From: Corylus avellana
Taxonomy: Eukaryota > Streptophyta > Magnoliopsida > Fagales > Betulaceae
Length of the DNA stretch: 64,000 bases
Direction: 5' to 3'
Assembly (NCBI RefSeq): GCF_901000735.1
Contig: NC_081544.1
Span: 36,655,235-36,719,234, forward strand
Each line of letters starts with the position of its first letter. The stretch's first letter is position 1. The position numbers and the translations under genes were made by a program. This document shows positions 1-9,493 of the stretch, piece by piece. The notes below the pieces were generated by a model. The model saw only the letters and a program-made list of their open reading frames with translations. It did not search any database and was not told where the DNA came from.

Positions 1-788
1 TGGAGGGCGAACAAAGGCAGTGCAGCATAAGCAAAAAGATTGGTGGAACAACTGAATTAGTCGAAAAAAAAAAAACCAAAACAATAAATTGAAAAAAAAG
101 AAAAGAAAAAAAAACAAGAAGGGGAGGAGGAGGAAAGAAGAGGGGAGCAAGAGCTCTCTCCTCCCCCACATGTTTTTTCTCTCTAGGTTTTCTCCTAGGA
201 AGAGAGAGTCGGTTGCCTTCAAAGAATACTATATGACATATTAAACTAATTGGATGATAAATTGACGAAGGGAGCAAAGCGGAGATAATAATTGTTGAAA
301 TTAAAAACTTATCAACTAATGTTACAAGACTCACAACCCAAGCCCAAGGCAAGCCATGCGCCTACTAAAAAAGGATATTAAACATATTGGAAGCATGTTC
401 TTACAATATTATTTCATCCAATAATCACTATTTTATACCACCAAATTAAAACATCTATAAATAATCCAACAAAACTTAATAAGAGAAACACTCAATTTCT
501 CATTAAAGTACTCCCTAACTATCATACACAATAAAGAAATCAATTCATCTCAATTCCATCCATTTTGTACAGACTTTATCATATATGATTATATAACATG
601 CCCCGTCCTATTTGCCCACTGGGTCCAAGAGAGAGAGAGAGAGAGAGAGAATGGAGGCCCATTCCGCTTAATTTGAATCTGTAACTTCCCGTCATGCCCG
701 GCCCACTATAACAATGGTAAGATAAAAGAACCAACCCTACAGAGTTGGGGCGGAGGTTGACTTTGGTCGGAGTGAGAGGAAGGCGAAA
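1..788. other. Upstream region of HYD1, no gene seen
   Basis: No convincing coding region. It holds a purine-rich stretch (about 60-150), AT-rich sequence, and a (GA)n microsatellite at about 628-651. The last 100 bases before the HYD1 start are probably its promoter and 5' leader, but no clear TATA box was recognised. Confidence 0.5.
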
Positions 789-2607
789 ATGGAGGCATCG
801 GTTGAACATCCCTACGTACCCAAAGATCTAAAGCTGCCAGGTTTCGTGCCATGTTTCCTCTCACAGTCCTCTATTCTCCTCGTCTATGGCGTCTCTTCCC
901 TGCTCGTCGTCTCCCTCGTCTGGCTCCTCTCCGGTTTGCTTCTTTTTACTACTCTACTTGCTCACCCATCGCCAACTTCTATTCATTTCTAATTTTTCTT
1001 TTACCCAAATCAATTTCTTTTATTTTAGACCCACTTCTGCGATCTATTATAGTGTTGTTCCAATTTCCAATTTGTTTATTCGACCAAAATCGTAATAATG
1101 AGCAGAGCGTTTGTAATGCTACATGTGAGAATTACCAGCTTCAAAACCTCAAATTTGTGAATCAACCAGCTTTCGCCACTATTTGTATTTTGAGCTGATT
1201 AACTAGAGTTTTCAACTTTTTTGTTTGTTTGTTGTTGTAGGTACTAGAGCTTTCAACTTCGTTTCTTTTCTTCATTTCTTCATGGGCTACGGAATGAAAT
1301 AAATGATGAAAACAGTTTTAGCCAACACAACCAAAACGCGATTTGTATTTCACCATATATATCATCTGTACAATTATCGAGTGTTTGAGTTACTGCAGAA
1401 TACAAATTTCAAAATATGTAAATCTATAAAAACATAAATAATTTAAAGCTAAAGCTAATATATGGGCAGTTATGTTTGACGTGTGATAGGATGACACTAA
1501 GAGCTTATTTGGGATTGCGTACTTTTATCACTCAAAAAGTGCGTTTGAAGAAAAAAATATTCGTTTAAAAGTGCTTTTAATTGCTAAAAATGATCAAAAA
1601 GGACTTCGAAGTAAAGCTTTTACCTGAAAGCTTATTTTGTCTTAAAAGCTTTATTCTCAAACACAATCTTAAACAAGCTCTAAGTTTAAGTTTAAGTTTG
1701 AATTGCTGAATGATCGTCCGTATCTTGTTCTCTGTTTTGCTCTGCAACACTGTCATTTAAACTTGCTGCCTTATCTTGACGAGTATGAGCTACACGGTGG
1801 TGATGTTTGTCTGAACTGCTGCTGCTGCTGTCTGAATGCATCTAGTTTACACGCTTTAAAACTATCACCCTTCAAGAGCATCAACACTTTGATCCTTTTA
1901 GGATACATCAATTCCTAATCTTTCTGGTCTGAGCTCCGGACATTGTCTATGTTACCATCACTGGTTGGATTCTGTTCCTTAACTGTTTAATCTAGCAAGG
2001 GAAGGAGCTATTGGTTAAGATTAACTCATGTATTTGTTTTTACTTTTCATGAATGTTCTTGATAATTTGATTTCTTTGTGGTACCTGTATGGGTTATTTT
2101 ATTTTCTAATTCAGATTTAAATAACTTGCATCTTGATAAATTTTAATTGCCTTGGGGTGCCTAATTGAATTTAAATGCCTTTTTTCTTAAACCAGGGAGA
2201 TCACCCAAAAAGTCCAAGATTGACAGATGGCTCATGTGCTGGTGGGCTTTCACAGGCCTCACCCACATGATTGTTGAGGGTTATTTTGCTTTCTCCCCAG
2301 AATTTTATAAGGATAAAACTGGTTTTTACCTGGCGGAAGTTTGTAAGTTTTTTTGTTTAATTCTAAACGTATTGGCAGCAGTTGGGACTCGTTTGGATTT
2401 GTTGGGTCACATGTAGATGACAACCCTCGTTTAAAACTTCCAGGGAAAGAATACAGCAAAGGTGATTCAAGATATGCAGCTAGGGATGCAGGAATTGTTA
2501 CTGTTGAAGGGCTAACTGCAGTTCTAGAGGGTCCAGCTAGCCTTTTAGCAGTGTAAGATCGAATGGATATCATGTTAAATTACTACTTATCTCAAAAGTT
2601 TAAGCTG

Positions 2608-2640
<33 letters not shown>

Positions 2641-3431
2641 TAAATTTAATCATTTAATTTATATTTCTAACATATCATGTTACAAAAAAGAAAAGATTCA
2701 ATATTTTCAACCCTGTCTGGATTCTGGAATTAGATTTTTTACATGATAGTTTCCATCAGCATACAAAGGCTCATTGTTCATCTTGAGAGCTTCTCATTAC
2801 TGGTATGTTTGGGGATTAGGTGCTATCCGTCTTCCCTAACTTTTTTTTTTTTTTCTTATTTTGTGAATTTACTGGCTTAGTATAACCTTAACAAAATGAA
2901 TGAATTAATGAATGAATTTTATTTTGTGAAATTTCTTTTTTCTATATAACCTTAACAAAATGAATGAATTAATGAATGAATTTTATTTTGTGAATTTTCT
3001 TTTTTCTATATAACCTTAACAAAATGAATGAATTAATGAATGTGGTAGAAATGCCTTTTTGGTCTTGCTATTTCTCTTCCTATCTGAATTTAGATTTTAT
3101 ATGCAAATATTTACATTCCCTTCTGCTGATCATTTTTCCTGTGCCATCTTTGCTGACACCTGGTAGGTTTGCAATAGCTACGGGAAAGTCATATAGCTAC
3201 ATACTTCAGTTTGCCATTTCTCTGGGCCAGCTCTATGGAACTGCTGTGTATTTCATAACTTCTTACTTGGAAGGTGATCACTTTGCTGCAAACTCATACT
3301 ACTACTACGCATACTATATTGGTGCAAATGCCTCATGGATTGTGATACCCACACTCATTTCCATCCGTTGTTGGAAGAAGATCTGTGCAGCATTCCAGGT
3401 CCAAGGCCAGAAAAAGTCAAAAGTTCGCTGA
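789..3431 (+). CDS. HYD1: Sterol Delta8-Delta7 isomerase (HYDRA1/EBP family)
   Basis: Four exons: 789-933, 2196-2342, 2444-2552, 3167-3431. All junctions are GT-AG and in frame, giving 221 aa, close to Arabidopsis HYD1 (223 aa). The family moves the Delta8 double bond to Delta7 in sterol synthesis, in the ER membrane. Recognised from the N-terminal [15 protein letters not shown] motif, the first membrane segment ([14 protein letters not shown]), then [16 protein letters not shown], the conserved [11 protein letters not shown] stretch, [17 protein letters not shown], and the last hydrophobic segments ending in a basic KKSKVR tail. The His of LTH and the Glu of VEGYF are family-conserved catalytic-site residues. 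Intron 1 contains a Tourist-like MITE and intron 3 a 64-bp tandem repeat, neither of which damages the frame. The start is the first ATG matching family N-termini. Function is from family knowledge; the gene looks intact. Confidence 0.95.
1501..1680. mobile_element. Tourist-like (PIF/Harbinger) MITE in HYD1 intron 1
   Basis: A 180-bp non-coding element with imperfect terminal inverted repeats: left GAGCTTATTTGGGATTGCG, right end reverse-complementing to GAGCTTGTTTAAGATTGTG. It is flanked by the trinucleotide TAA on both sides (1498-1500 and 1681-1683), the usual PIF/Harbinger target duplication. A probable relative lies at 6509-6744. It lies wholly inside the intron. Confidence 0.75.
2881..3042 (+). 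repeat. 64-bp tandem repeat in HYD1 intron 3
   Basis: Units starting TATAACCTTAACAAAATG begin at 2881, 2945 and 3009, giving an exact 64-bp period; the third is partial. The repeat ends about 125 bases before the exon 4 acceptor. Confidence 0.9.
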
Positions 3432-4244
3432 GGTCGACTTCTTGCATTATTCAAGATATTTGTAGTTACTGGATTCAGATTTTGCAAGCTCTTATTTCTT
3501 TTGATAATAATTTCTCAATTGATGCACTTTACATGGTGATTTGGAAATATTTACTCAAGGATTTTGTTACGATTGGTTTGGTTGAATATCCTGCTGTTAC
3601 ATTATCAATATTTCAAGTTACGACTTATCTCATTGATTGTAGCAAAGGTGGATGCATCAGGGCTTGTGTATATTTGATGTTCCCAATGGCGTGCATTAGC
3701 CTGTTTCTTTTTTACTTACTAATGTTGTCTCTGGATCTCTTTCTGGAACGGCCACTATCCCTAGAGATTAATGTTCTTCTGATGAAATGAAACCACAGGT
3801 CCACAAATATCATTGACTTTGCTGTCTCCATTTGGCATTAGACACATACTCATTAGTGGACATGAACTGTAATATGAACTGTAATATAAAGTGATTGATG
3901 TGATGTAAAAAGTAAGAATGTTAGAGAATTAAATTTTTTGAATTAATAGTAAGGAGCTATTGCCAAAGGGTGCCGAGGAGTTCTAGAATAGCCCAGGAAG
4001 CTTTGCCATGTTAGCCTTTTAAGAGACTAGTAGGAATGCTCAAGCTCAAGCAGGTACTTAGTCAATGGTGCGTATTTTCCAATCCATTGTACGCGTGCCC
4101 CACTTCATATTGCTGACCCAGTTTGGGTTCTTATGCTATTTAGGCCTTTATTTATTTTCTTTGGTATCTAATACCTTCAAAAGGTAGGAGAATAGTCCTC
4201 GTCAGGAGAAGAAGTAACTAGTTGCACAGCTACAGAGGTGTGTC
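3432..4244 (+). other. HYD1 3' flank and C2-gene upstream region
   Basis: An open stretch runs past the HYD1 stop in another frame but has no family resemblance. The first part is probably HYD1 3' UTR, the last 100-150 bases the leader of the next gene. No other feature seen. Confidence 0.4.
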
Positions 4245-5072
4245 ATGGATTTGAGCTCTATAGAGTTGAAGTTGAAGGTAATCTCGGCTAGAGATCTCAA
4301 GGGCTTCAATTTCTTCCAGAAGCTATCAGTCTACGCTGTGGTCCGCCTTGTCAACGAAGAAGTGAAGAAAAAGCAAAAGCATGAGCAACAACAACTGCAG
4401 CGTCAAAAAACGCCAGTGGACAGAGTTGGAGACAGGAACCCAGAGTGGAATCACGAGATGCAGTTTGATCTTAAAGACTTGTTGCTTCCTGATGACCGCA
4501 ATCATCTTTTTCTGAGATTTGATCTTCTCAGCGAAGGTATCGTTTTCGGTAACAACACCGTTGGTGAAGTCCAGGTTCCAGTATTCAAGGACTTGATTGA
4601 TGATGAGTCTAACGGAGCTATGAGGTTCGTCAGTTATCAGGTTCGAAGCCGTGACGGTAAGCCTAATGGGGTCTTGAATTTCTCTTACAAGGTGAAGAAT
4701 GGGAAAACCAACAAGGAGAAGGAGGTGGTCAAAAGTGATACTATAAAACTGGGCTCATTTTCTAAAGAGAAAATTGATTATCCAAGAGTGGAAGTTGAAA
4801 ATAGGGCAGGGGGGGAGGGGCATATATGCTATCCTTCACTGGATGATGTTGTCTCGCCCAGAATTAGCATCCCTTCTCCGAAGAGTTACAAATATTGGAC
4901 ACCACCATCCCCGCAGCCATACTTGTCTCCTGCCGGGGTGTCTTATCATCCATATCCGTCAATACAACAAATTCCGGGGATATATTGCTACAAGCCGGAG
5001 TCGATGAGTTATGGTTACGCACTTGCACCCAGCTTGTGCGGCTACTCTGGAGGTGGTGCATCATCCAATTAA
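4245..5072 (+). CDS. C2-domain protein, SRC2/BAP-like
   Basis: Single-exon gene, 275 aa. Residues about 5-150 form a C2 domain: an initial strand (IELKLKVISARDLKGFN), a variable basic Gln-rich loop (KKKQKHEQQQLQRQK), the DRVGDRNPEWNHEMQFDL stretch typical of plant C2 proteins, then a strand around LFLRFDLL and a closing GVLNFSYKV strand. The rest is low-complexity and rich in Pro, Tyr, Ser and Gly, like SRC2 proteins and the related BAP group. Such proteins bind membranes or Ca2+ and take part in cold and defence signalling; Arabidopsis SRC2 enhances RBOHF activity. That last link is family knowledge, but an RBOH gene lies 34 kb away in this window. The long Lys/Gln insert in the first Ca2+ loop may weaken Ca2+ binding. 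Single-exon structure is normal for the group. Confidence 0.85.
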   Translation: MDLSSIELKLKVISARDLKGFNFFQKLSVYAVVRLVNEEVKKKQKHEQQQLQRQKTPVDRVGDRNPEWNHEMQFDLKDLLLPDDRNHLFLRFDLLSEGIVFGNNTVGEVQVPVFKDLIDDESNGAMRFVSYQVRSRDGKPNGVLNFSYKVKNGKTNKEKEVVKSDTIKLGSFSKEKIDYPRVEVENRAGGEGHICYPSLDDVVSPRISIPSPKSYKYWTPPSPQPYLSPAGVSYHPYPSIQQIPGIYCYKPESMSYGYALAPSLCGYSGGGASSN

Positions 5073-5617
5073 TGTCCAAAGATGGGAATAGGGATTAGGG
5101 AGTGGAGGAGGAGATGATGGATCATGTCGATGTCTGCCTTGTAGTTGTACTGTTGTAGGGACTAGCTAGGGAAGTATTATTTAATATTTATGATATGATT
5201 ATATAGAATATAGCATTTGATGATAGGGTGTATCCCATCTCGGCATCTCTATTGATACATACTATCCCATCTCTTTAAGAAAATGTGCATCTTCTTCACT
5301 TTTGCTTTGCGCCGCCGCCATTAATCGTACCCATTCTCAAGCATAATCCAATGTCGTGCCAAATACGCCACTGCAAAAAAAAAAAAAAAAAAGGAGTAAT
5401 TTTATGGACCACACTTGTACTATATTAATAAATAATAAAATAAAAGTTAGGTGACTAAGATTTTTCCTTTTGACAGAGTGATTGCATGCGTATTCTAGAA
5501 CCCAGCCCAAAAGTTGGGAAATGTTGAAAACTTGGGCGTTACTATTTTGTTTTCTTGTTTCACTATTTCAACTAAAACTTGGGTGAAAACTTCAAATACG
5601 TTTACTAATAAAAGTTT
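5073..5617. other. 3' flank of the C2 gene, no gene seen
   Basis: Probable 3' UTR of the C2 gene followed by AT-rich DNA with a poly-A run (about 5373-5391). It ends at the left target duplication of the MITE starting at 5618. Confidence 0.4.
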
Positions 5618-5926
5618 GGGAAAATTTCAGAAAGCCTCCCTGAATTTTTAGCCAATTTGAAAAAATTTTCCTGAATTTTCAAAACTCTCATTTAGGTCCC
5701 TTGAACTTTAGTTTTCTCTCACTTTGGACACTTTTAACATTAAACTACGTCGTTTTGTATTATAAAATTAAACACCTACCCAGCCCAAAAATGACGTAGT
5801 TTAATGTTAAAAGGGTCCAAAGTGAGAGAAAACCAAAGTTCAGTGGACCTAAATGAGAGTTTTGGAAATTCAGGGAAGGTTTTTCAAATTAGCTGAAAAT
5901 TCATGGGGACTTTCTGAAGTTTCCCC
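5618..5926. mobile_element. MULE-type MITE with long inverted repeats
   Basis: A 309-bp foldback element. Long imperfect arms (about 5618-5745 and 5790-5926) begin GGGAAAATTTCAGAAAG and end CTTTCTGAAGTTTCCCC. A perfect 9-bp direct duplication, TAAAAGTTT, flanks it (5609-5617 and 5927-5935), the size expected for Mutator-like insertion. No coding capacity. Confidence 0.85.
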
Positions 5927-6508
5927 TAAAAGTTTCTAGGCTCCACGGGTGTGTCATAATCACTGTACCCCACTGTGGACTAAAACAGAGTAGTATGTGC
6001 CAATGTTTTTGGTTCTCAGAATTAATCAAAGTGACGAGGTCTTGGCAACTGGCAACCACTTATATTGAAATTATTGGAGAGACTCTTAGGTCTTAATCAA
6101 TCAACTTGACTGTTTTTTTATAAAGACCATAAGACCGTTGAATGTTCAACTCTCCACCCCCCACCCAGGGGTAAGAGAAAAAAATAAAAACAGAGCCTAC
6201 TAAAAAGCAGAAGGGAATTTGAACGGGAGAGTAGGCTTATGAATCATGATGCTGGGAAGGAAGGGCCTCATTCCTAATTCTAATTGATTTTGAAATCCTC
6301 TTGTGCCATTTTTTTTTTTTTTTCCTTTCTTTTTAATATGTCAAACAACAGAGCCTACTCATAGAAGCCTGTATTTAGTGTAAACAAATTAGGAAAATTT
6401 ACTAAATTGATCGTGAGAATTAGGCTTATCTCAAATCTTTCATTAACGTACCTTGTGGTAAACTTCTTTTATCAAATTGATCATTACAAATTTATAACTC
6501 TACACTAA

Positions 6509-6744
6509 AAGCTTGTTTGAGATTGCATTTGAGAAATATAGATTTTAAGTCAAAAAGAGTTTTTGGGTAAAAGTTTTATTTTAAGCTTTTACCAAAAGTG
6601 TAGTTTGACTACTTTTAAACTTTTTGGACCATTAAAAACACTTTTAATTTTTTTACCAAACAAGTTTTTTTTTATTTTTCAAATGGACTTTTTAAGTATT
6701 AAAAATATTTTTAAGTAACTCAAACGAAATTCCAAACAAACCCT
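6509..6744. mobile_element. Probable second Tourist-like MITE copy
   Basis: The left end AAGCTTGTTTGAGATTGCA resembles the left end of the element at 1501. The right end reverse-complements to AGGGTTTGTTTGGAATTTCG. TAA trinucleotides flank both ends (6506-6508, 6745-6747). The arms are more diverged than in the 1501 copy, so the boundaries are less certain. Confidence 0.5.
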
Positions 6745-7137
6745 TAAAAAAGGGCAACCCCCCTCCCCTGGCCTCCCCTCCCTTCACAAAGGAGTGAGGG
6801 GTGGCTATGTAGCATCCCCTGTCTATCTTACAAGATATTGGGCCTTGATTAAGGCTTAATATTTTGGGCTTTAGAGTATGTGAGTTCATTAGGTTGGGCC
6901 CAAATTAAATTAGTTCATGGATCATAAATTGAAACAAAAATTTTTACTTCCAAATTTATTTTTGGAATAAAGTCGTAATCTGGGATATGGTGGGGAGTCC
7001 AGACTCAAATAGGGTCGGCCACACATGAAATGAAATGTACTAAATTATTTTATGCATCTCTATCCCTTAAGTTTTCTTTTATTTATTATTTTTTTTAAAA
7101 ATTGATAAATTAGGCTTTGTGGGTTGGGGGCCTTGGG

Positions 7138-7659
7138 CTGTGACAAATAACTTCCTAGAGTTTCAAAAGTGACAAATAATTTCATGTGCTATACTTGTGT
7201 AGCAAATAATTGAATTTGTACAAATCTTGACCATTTTTGGGACATGACCATTATAAAATTAGGAATGTCCCTTGAAAATTATTAAAAAAAATTAAAAAAA
7301 AAAAAGAAAAGAAAGGAAAGGGCTAGCATTGGGTGGTTGACCACTCCAAACCTAATGCTCGGAGATAGTTCGGCCACCTCCAAATTCGATTGCTTGGGAT
7401 GGCCAAACCATCCCCAAAGCTATGAGGTTAGTTCGATCATCCCTATAATTGGTCAAAGGAGATGACTGAACTACATAGCACCATGCCTTTTTTTTTTTTT
7501 TTTTTTGTATAATTTTATTAGGTTAAATTTGTAATTACATAATGACCCTGTCAAAAATAAAATGGTTAGAATTTGTATGAAGTGAATTATTTGTTACAAC
7601 CCCAAACCATAGACACTTACTTGTCACTTTTAAAGCTTCATGAAATTATTAGTCACAAC
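7138..7659. mobile_element. Long inverted-repeat element with GGTGG/CCACC core
   Basis: Arms of roughly 150 bp: the left begins TGTGACAAATAACTTCC, the right ends ATGAAATTATTAGTCACA. Both arms contain a second internal block related to GTGACAAATAATTTCAT. The core (about 7320-7480) is rich in GGTGG, GGCCACC and GGATGGCC motifs and resembles the cores near 33610, 45740, 50200 and 53420. No clear target duplication was found, so the class is inferred as MULE-like or foldback. Confidence 0.6.
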
Positions 7660-8779
7660 TTACTAATTTAACAACTAAATATGATATTGAAAATGCTAAT
7701 GAAAAGTATTTACAAGAATTGTACACAAAAGTAACCAAATAAACACTCTACATTCATTTGCTAGAGAGCTTTTCAACCCTAGCAGCTTATGCGCCATTAA
7801 CTTGCAACAAACTCTTTAATTAAGAAACAGCCCCAACTAGTGTTATTTTTAAGTAAATCTTAAAGCAAGCCATGAATAAAAAATAAAAATCTTAAAGCAG
7901 GCCATCTTGCTTCTGTGAGTGACAACTAAAAAGTCTAGACTTTTCCTTTAAAAAAGAAAAGAAAAAAAAAAGTCGTGCCTAATTAAATATTATTTATTCG
8001 CTAGCTCTACCGCGAAAGGACCAAACTGCACAAAAGGAGCAGTGAGAGTAAAAGCAGCTAGGTTCTTTCCCTTGCGTACATTTTCTTTCTGTGATATGTC
8101 CAAACTGGGGAGCACGTTCATTGGGAAGTTGAGTGCCGCTTTTCAGTTGAGGGCATTTTGAGAACCATCTACGAAGGTTTCATAGCACTACAATTATATG
8201 TCTCTGGAGAAAAAAAGCATAAGAATGCATGTGAAAATGAAAATGAAAATGAAGCAATATATATATATATCGTCTTTATCGATTACACAAACCACGTTAT
8301 GAGGAAGTTAGCTAGCTAGGAATCCTCACATCACATGCTTTTTCCATCACTTTTCAATGGCGATCCACTTTAATTAACTTTCACCGTCTAAAGTCTCTTT
8401 AAACTCCCTTTTTTTTTCTGTTTTAAATATGAAAATTAAAAGAAATGTGCCCCTGCCGGCTGCCACCCCAGAAGAATCTTCTTCTTTTTCATCTACATGC
8501 TGCATGCCATCACTCACAATATCATCGTCCTCTAACGACGAATATTATATATGAAAATGATATCTACTGTGCGTGCACTGTGCACCCAAATTGAAGCCGA
8601 AGCCCAGGCTTGCTAGAAAAAGACGGGTATGTCGTACGTGTCTACCCTATAGCCTCATGCCACGTGGTTTGGTAATCTATGGGAGACTGCTGTGCTCACA
8701 AGTTATAGTCATATATATAGGCAAATGCTAAAGCCCATCCATATAAGCTTATATATATATATATAAGCTTTCTCCTTTC

Positions 8780-8787
8780 TATATAAA
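8780..8787 (+). promoter_or_regulatory. TATA box of the DUF761 gene
   Basis: The sequence TATATAAA lies 155 bases before the DUF761 start codon. Transcription would be expected to begin roughly 30 bases on, near 8811-8815, next to an out-of-frame ATG at 8815. Confidence 0.55.
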
Positions 8788-8941
8788 CCCATCCAACTCT
8801 TCACTATTTCCTTCATGCTAACGCTTCTTAATTTCTTGGTTACAACTTACAACCCTAGCTCTCTAACACTCTGCACAACGTACTTGCGCTTTTCTTCTCT
8901 TTCTTTCGTGGTGGTTTCTTTGTCTGTTTTAAGCTCAGAGA

Positions 8942-9493
8942 ATGAAGAACAAAGCTTCCCACGCCCTGAAACAGATAATCTCTACCTTGATTTCTATTGC
9001 TAAAGCCAAATCAATGGCCCTCAAGAGCAAAACCAGCGCAGCCAAATCCCGCCTTGTAATGTTCTCCTTGTTGAAGAACAAGAAGGTTATACTGGACTCA
9101 CTGTCCCACAAGATTCATAGACTTCTTGGTGGGCAGCATGACAAGGAAAGCCAATCCGAGGCAGATGACGACGAGAGCAAGGCCATAGTTCTCTACAATG
9201 CCATGGCAAACGAGTCGACTCTTACCCAGTTGGTGGAGGTGGATGATGAAGATGACAAGTACCCAGATCTCAGGCACTCGTTATTTGATGAAGAGGAATT
9301 CGAGTTTGAGGATCAGGGTGGATCCATCGTTGATCTGGTGAGGAATTCCAAGGAAGAAGGGGAGAATTTCAGCCTGGAAGATGAGATTGACCAGGTTGCA
9401 GACTTGTTTATAATGAGGTTCCATAAACAGATGCGCTTGCAAAAGCTGCAATCATTCAAGCGGTACCAAGAGATGATGGAGAGAAGTCTTTGA
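8942..9493 (+). CDS. DUF761 domain protein
   Basis: Single-exon gene, 183 aa. The N-terminal part is basic and Ser/Lys/Ala-rich (KNKASHALKQIISTLISIA, then KSKTSAAKSRLVMFSLLKNK). A central region (residues about 65-135) is acidic. The C-terminal block LEDEIDQVADLFIMRFHKQM followed by RLQKLQSFKRYQEMMERSL is the DUF761 signature, including the conserved IDxxADxFIxRF core. DUF761 proteins (cotton-fibre-expressed type) are plant-specific with no settled biochemical function, so no role is assigned. The start was chosen because it gives the typical short basic N-terminus; the ATG at 8815 is in another frame. AT-rich 3' flank with AATAAA-like motifs follows. Confidence 0.85.
   Translation: MKNKASHALKQIISTLISIAKAKSMALKSKTSAAKSRLVMFSLLKNKKVILDSLSHKIHRLLGGQHDKESQSEADDDESKAIVLYNAMANESTLTQLVEVDDEDDKYPDLRHSLFDEEEFEFEDQGGSIVDLVRNSKEEGENFSLEDEIDQVADLFIMRFHKQMRLQKLQSFKRYQEMMERSL

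Larger units (their letters stand above)
5936..8941. other. Repeat-rich intergenic region
   Basis: No gene recognised. It contains a probable Tourist-like MITE (6509-6744), a long inverted-repeat element (about 7138-7659), several poly-A/T runs, and a (TA)n run near 8260. The last 200 bases are the promoter and leader of the DUF761 gene. Confidence 0.5.
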
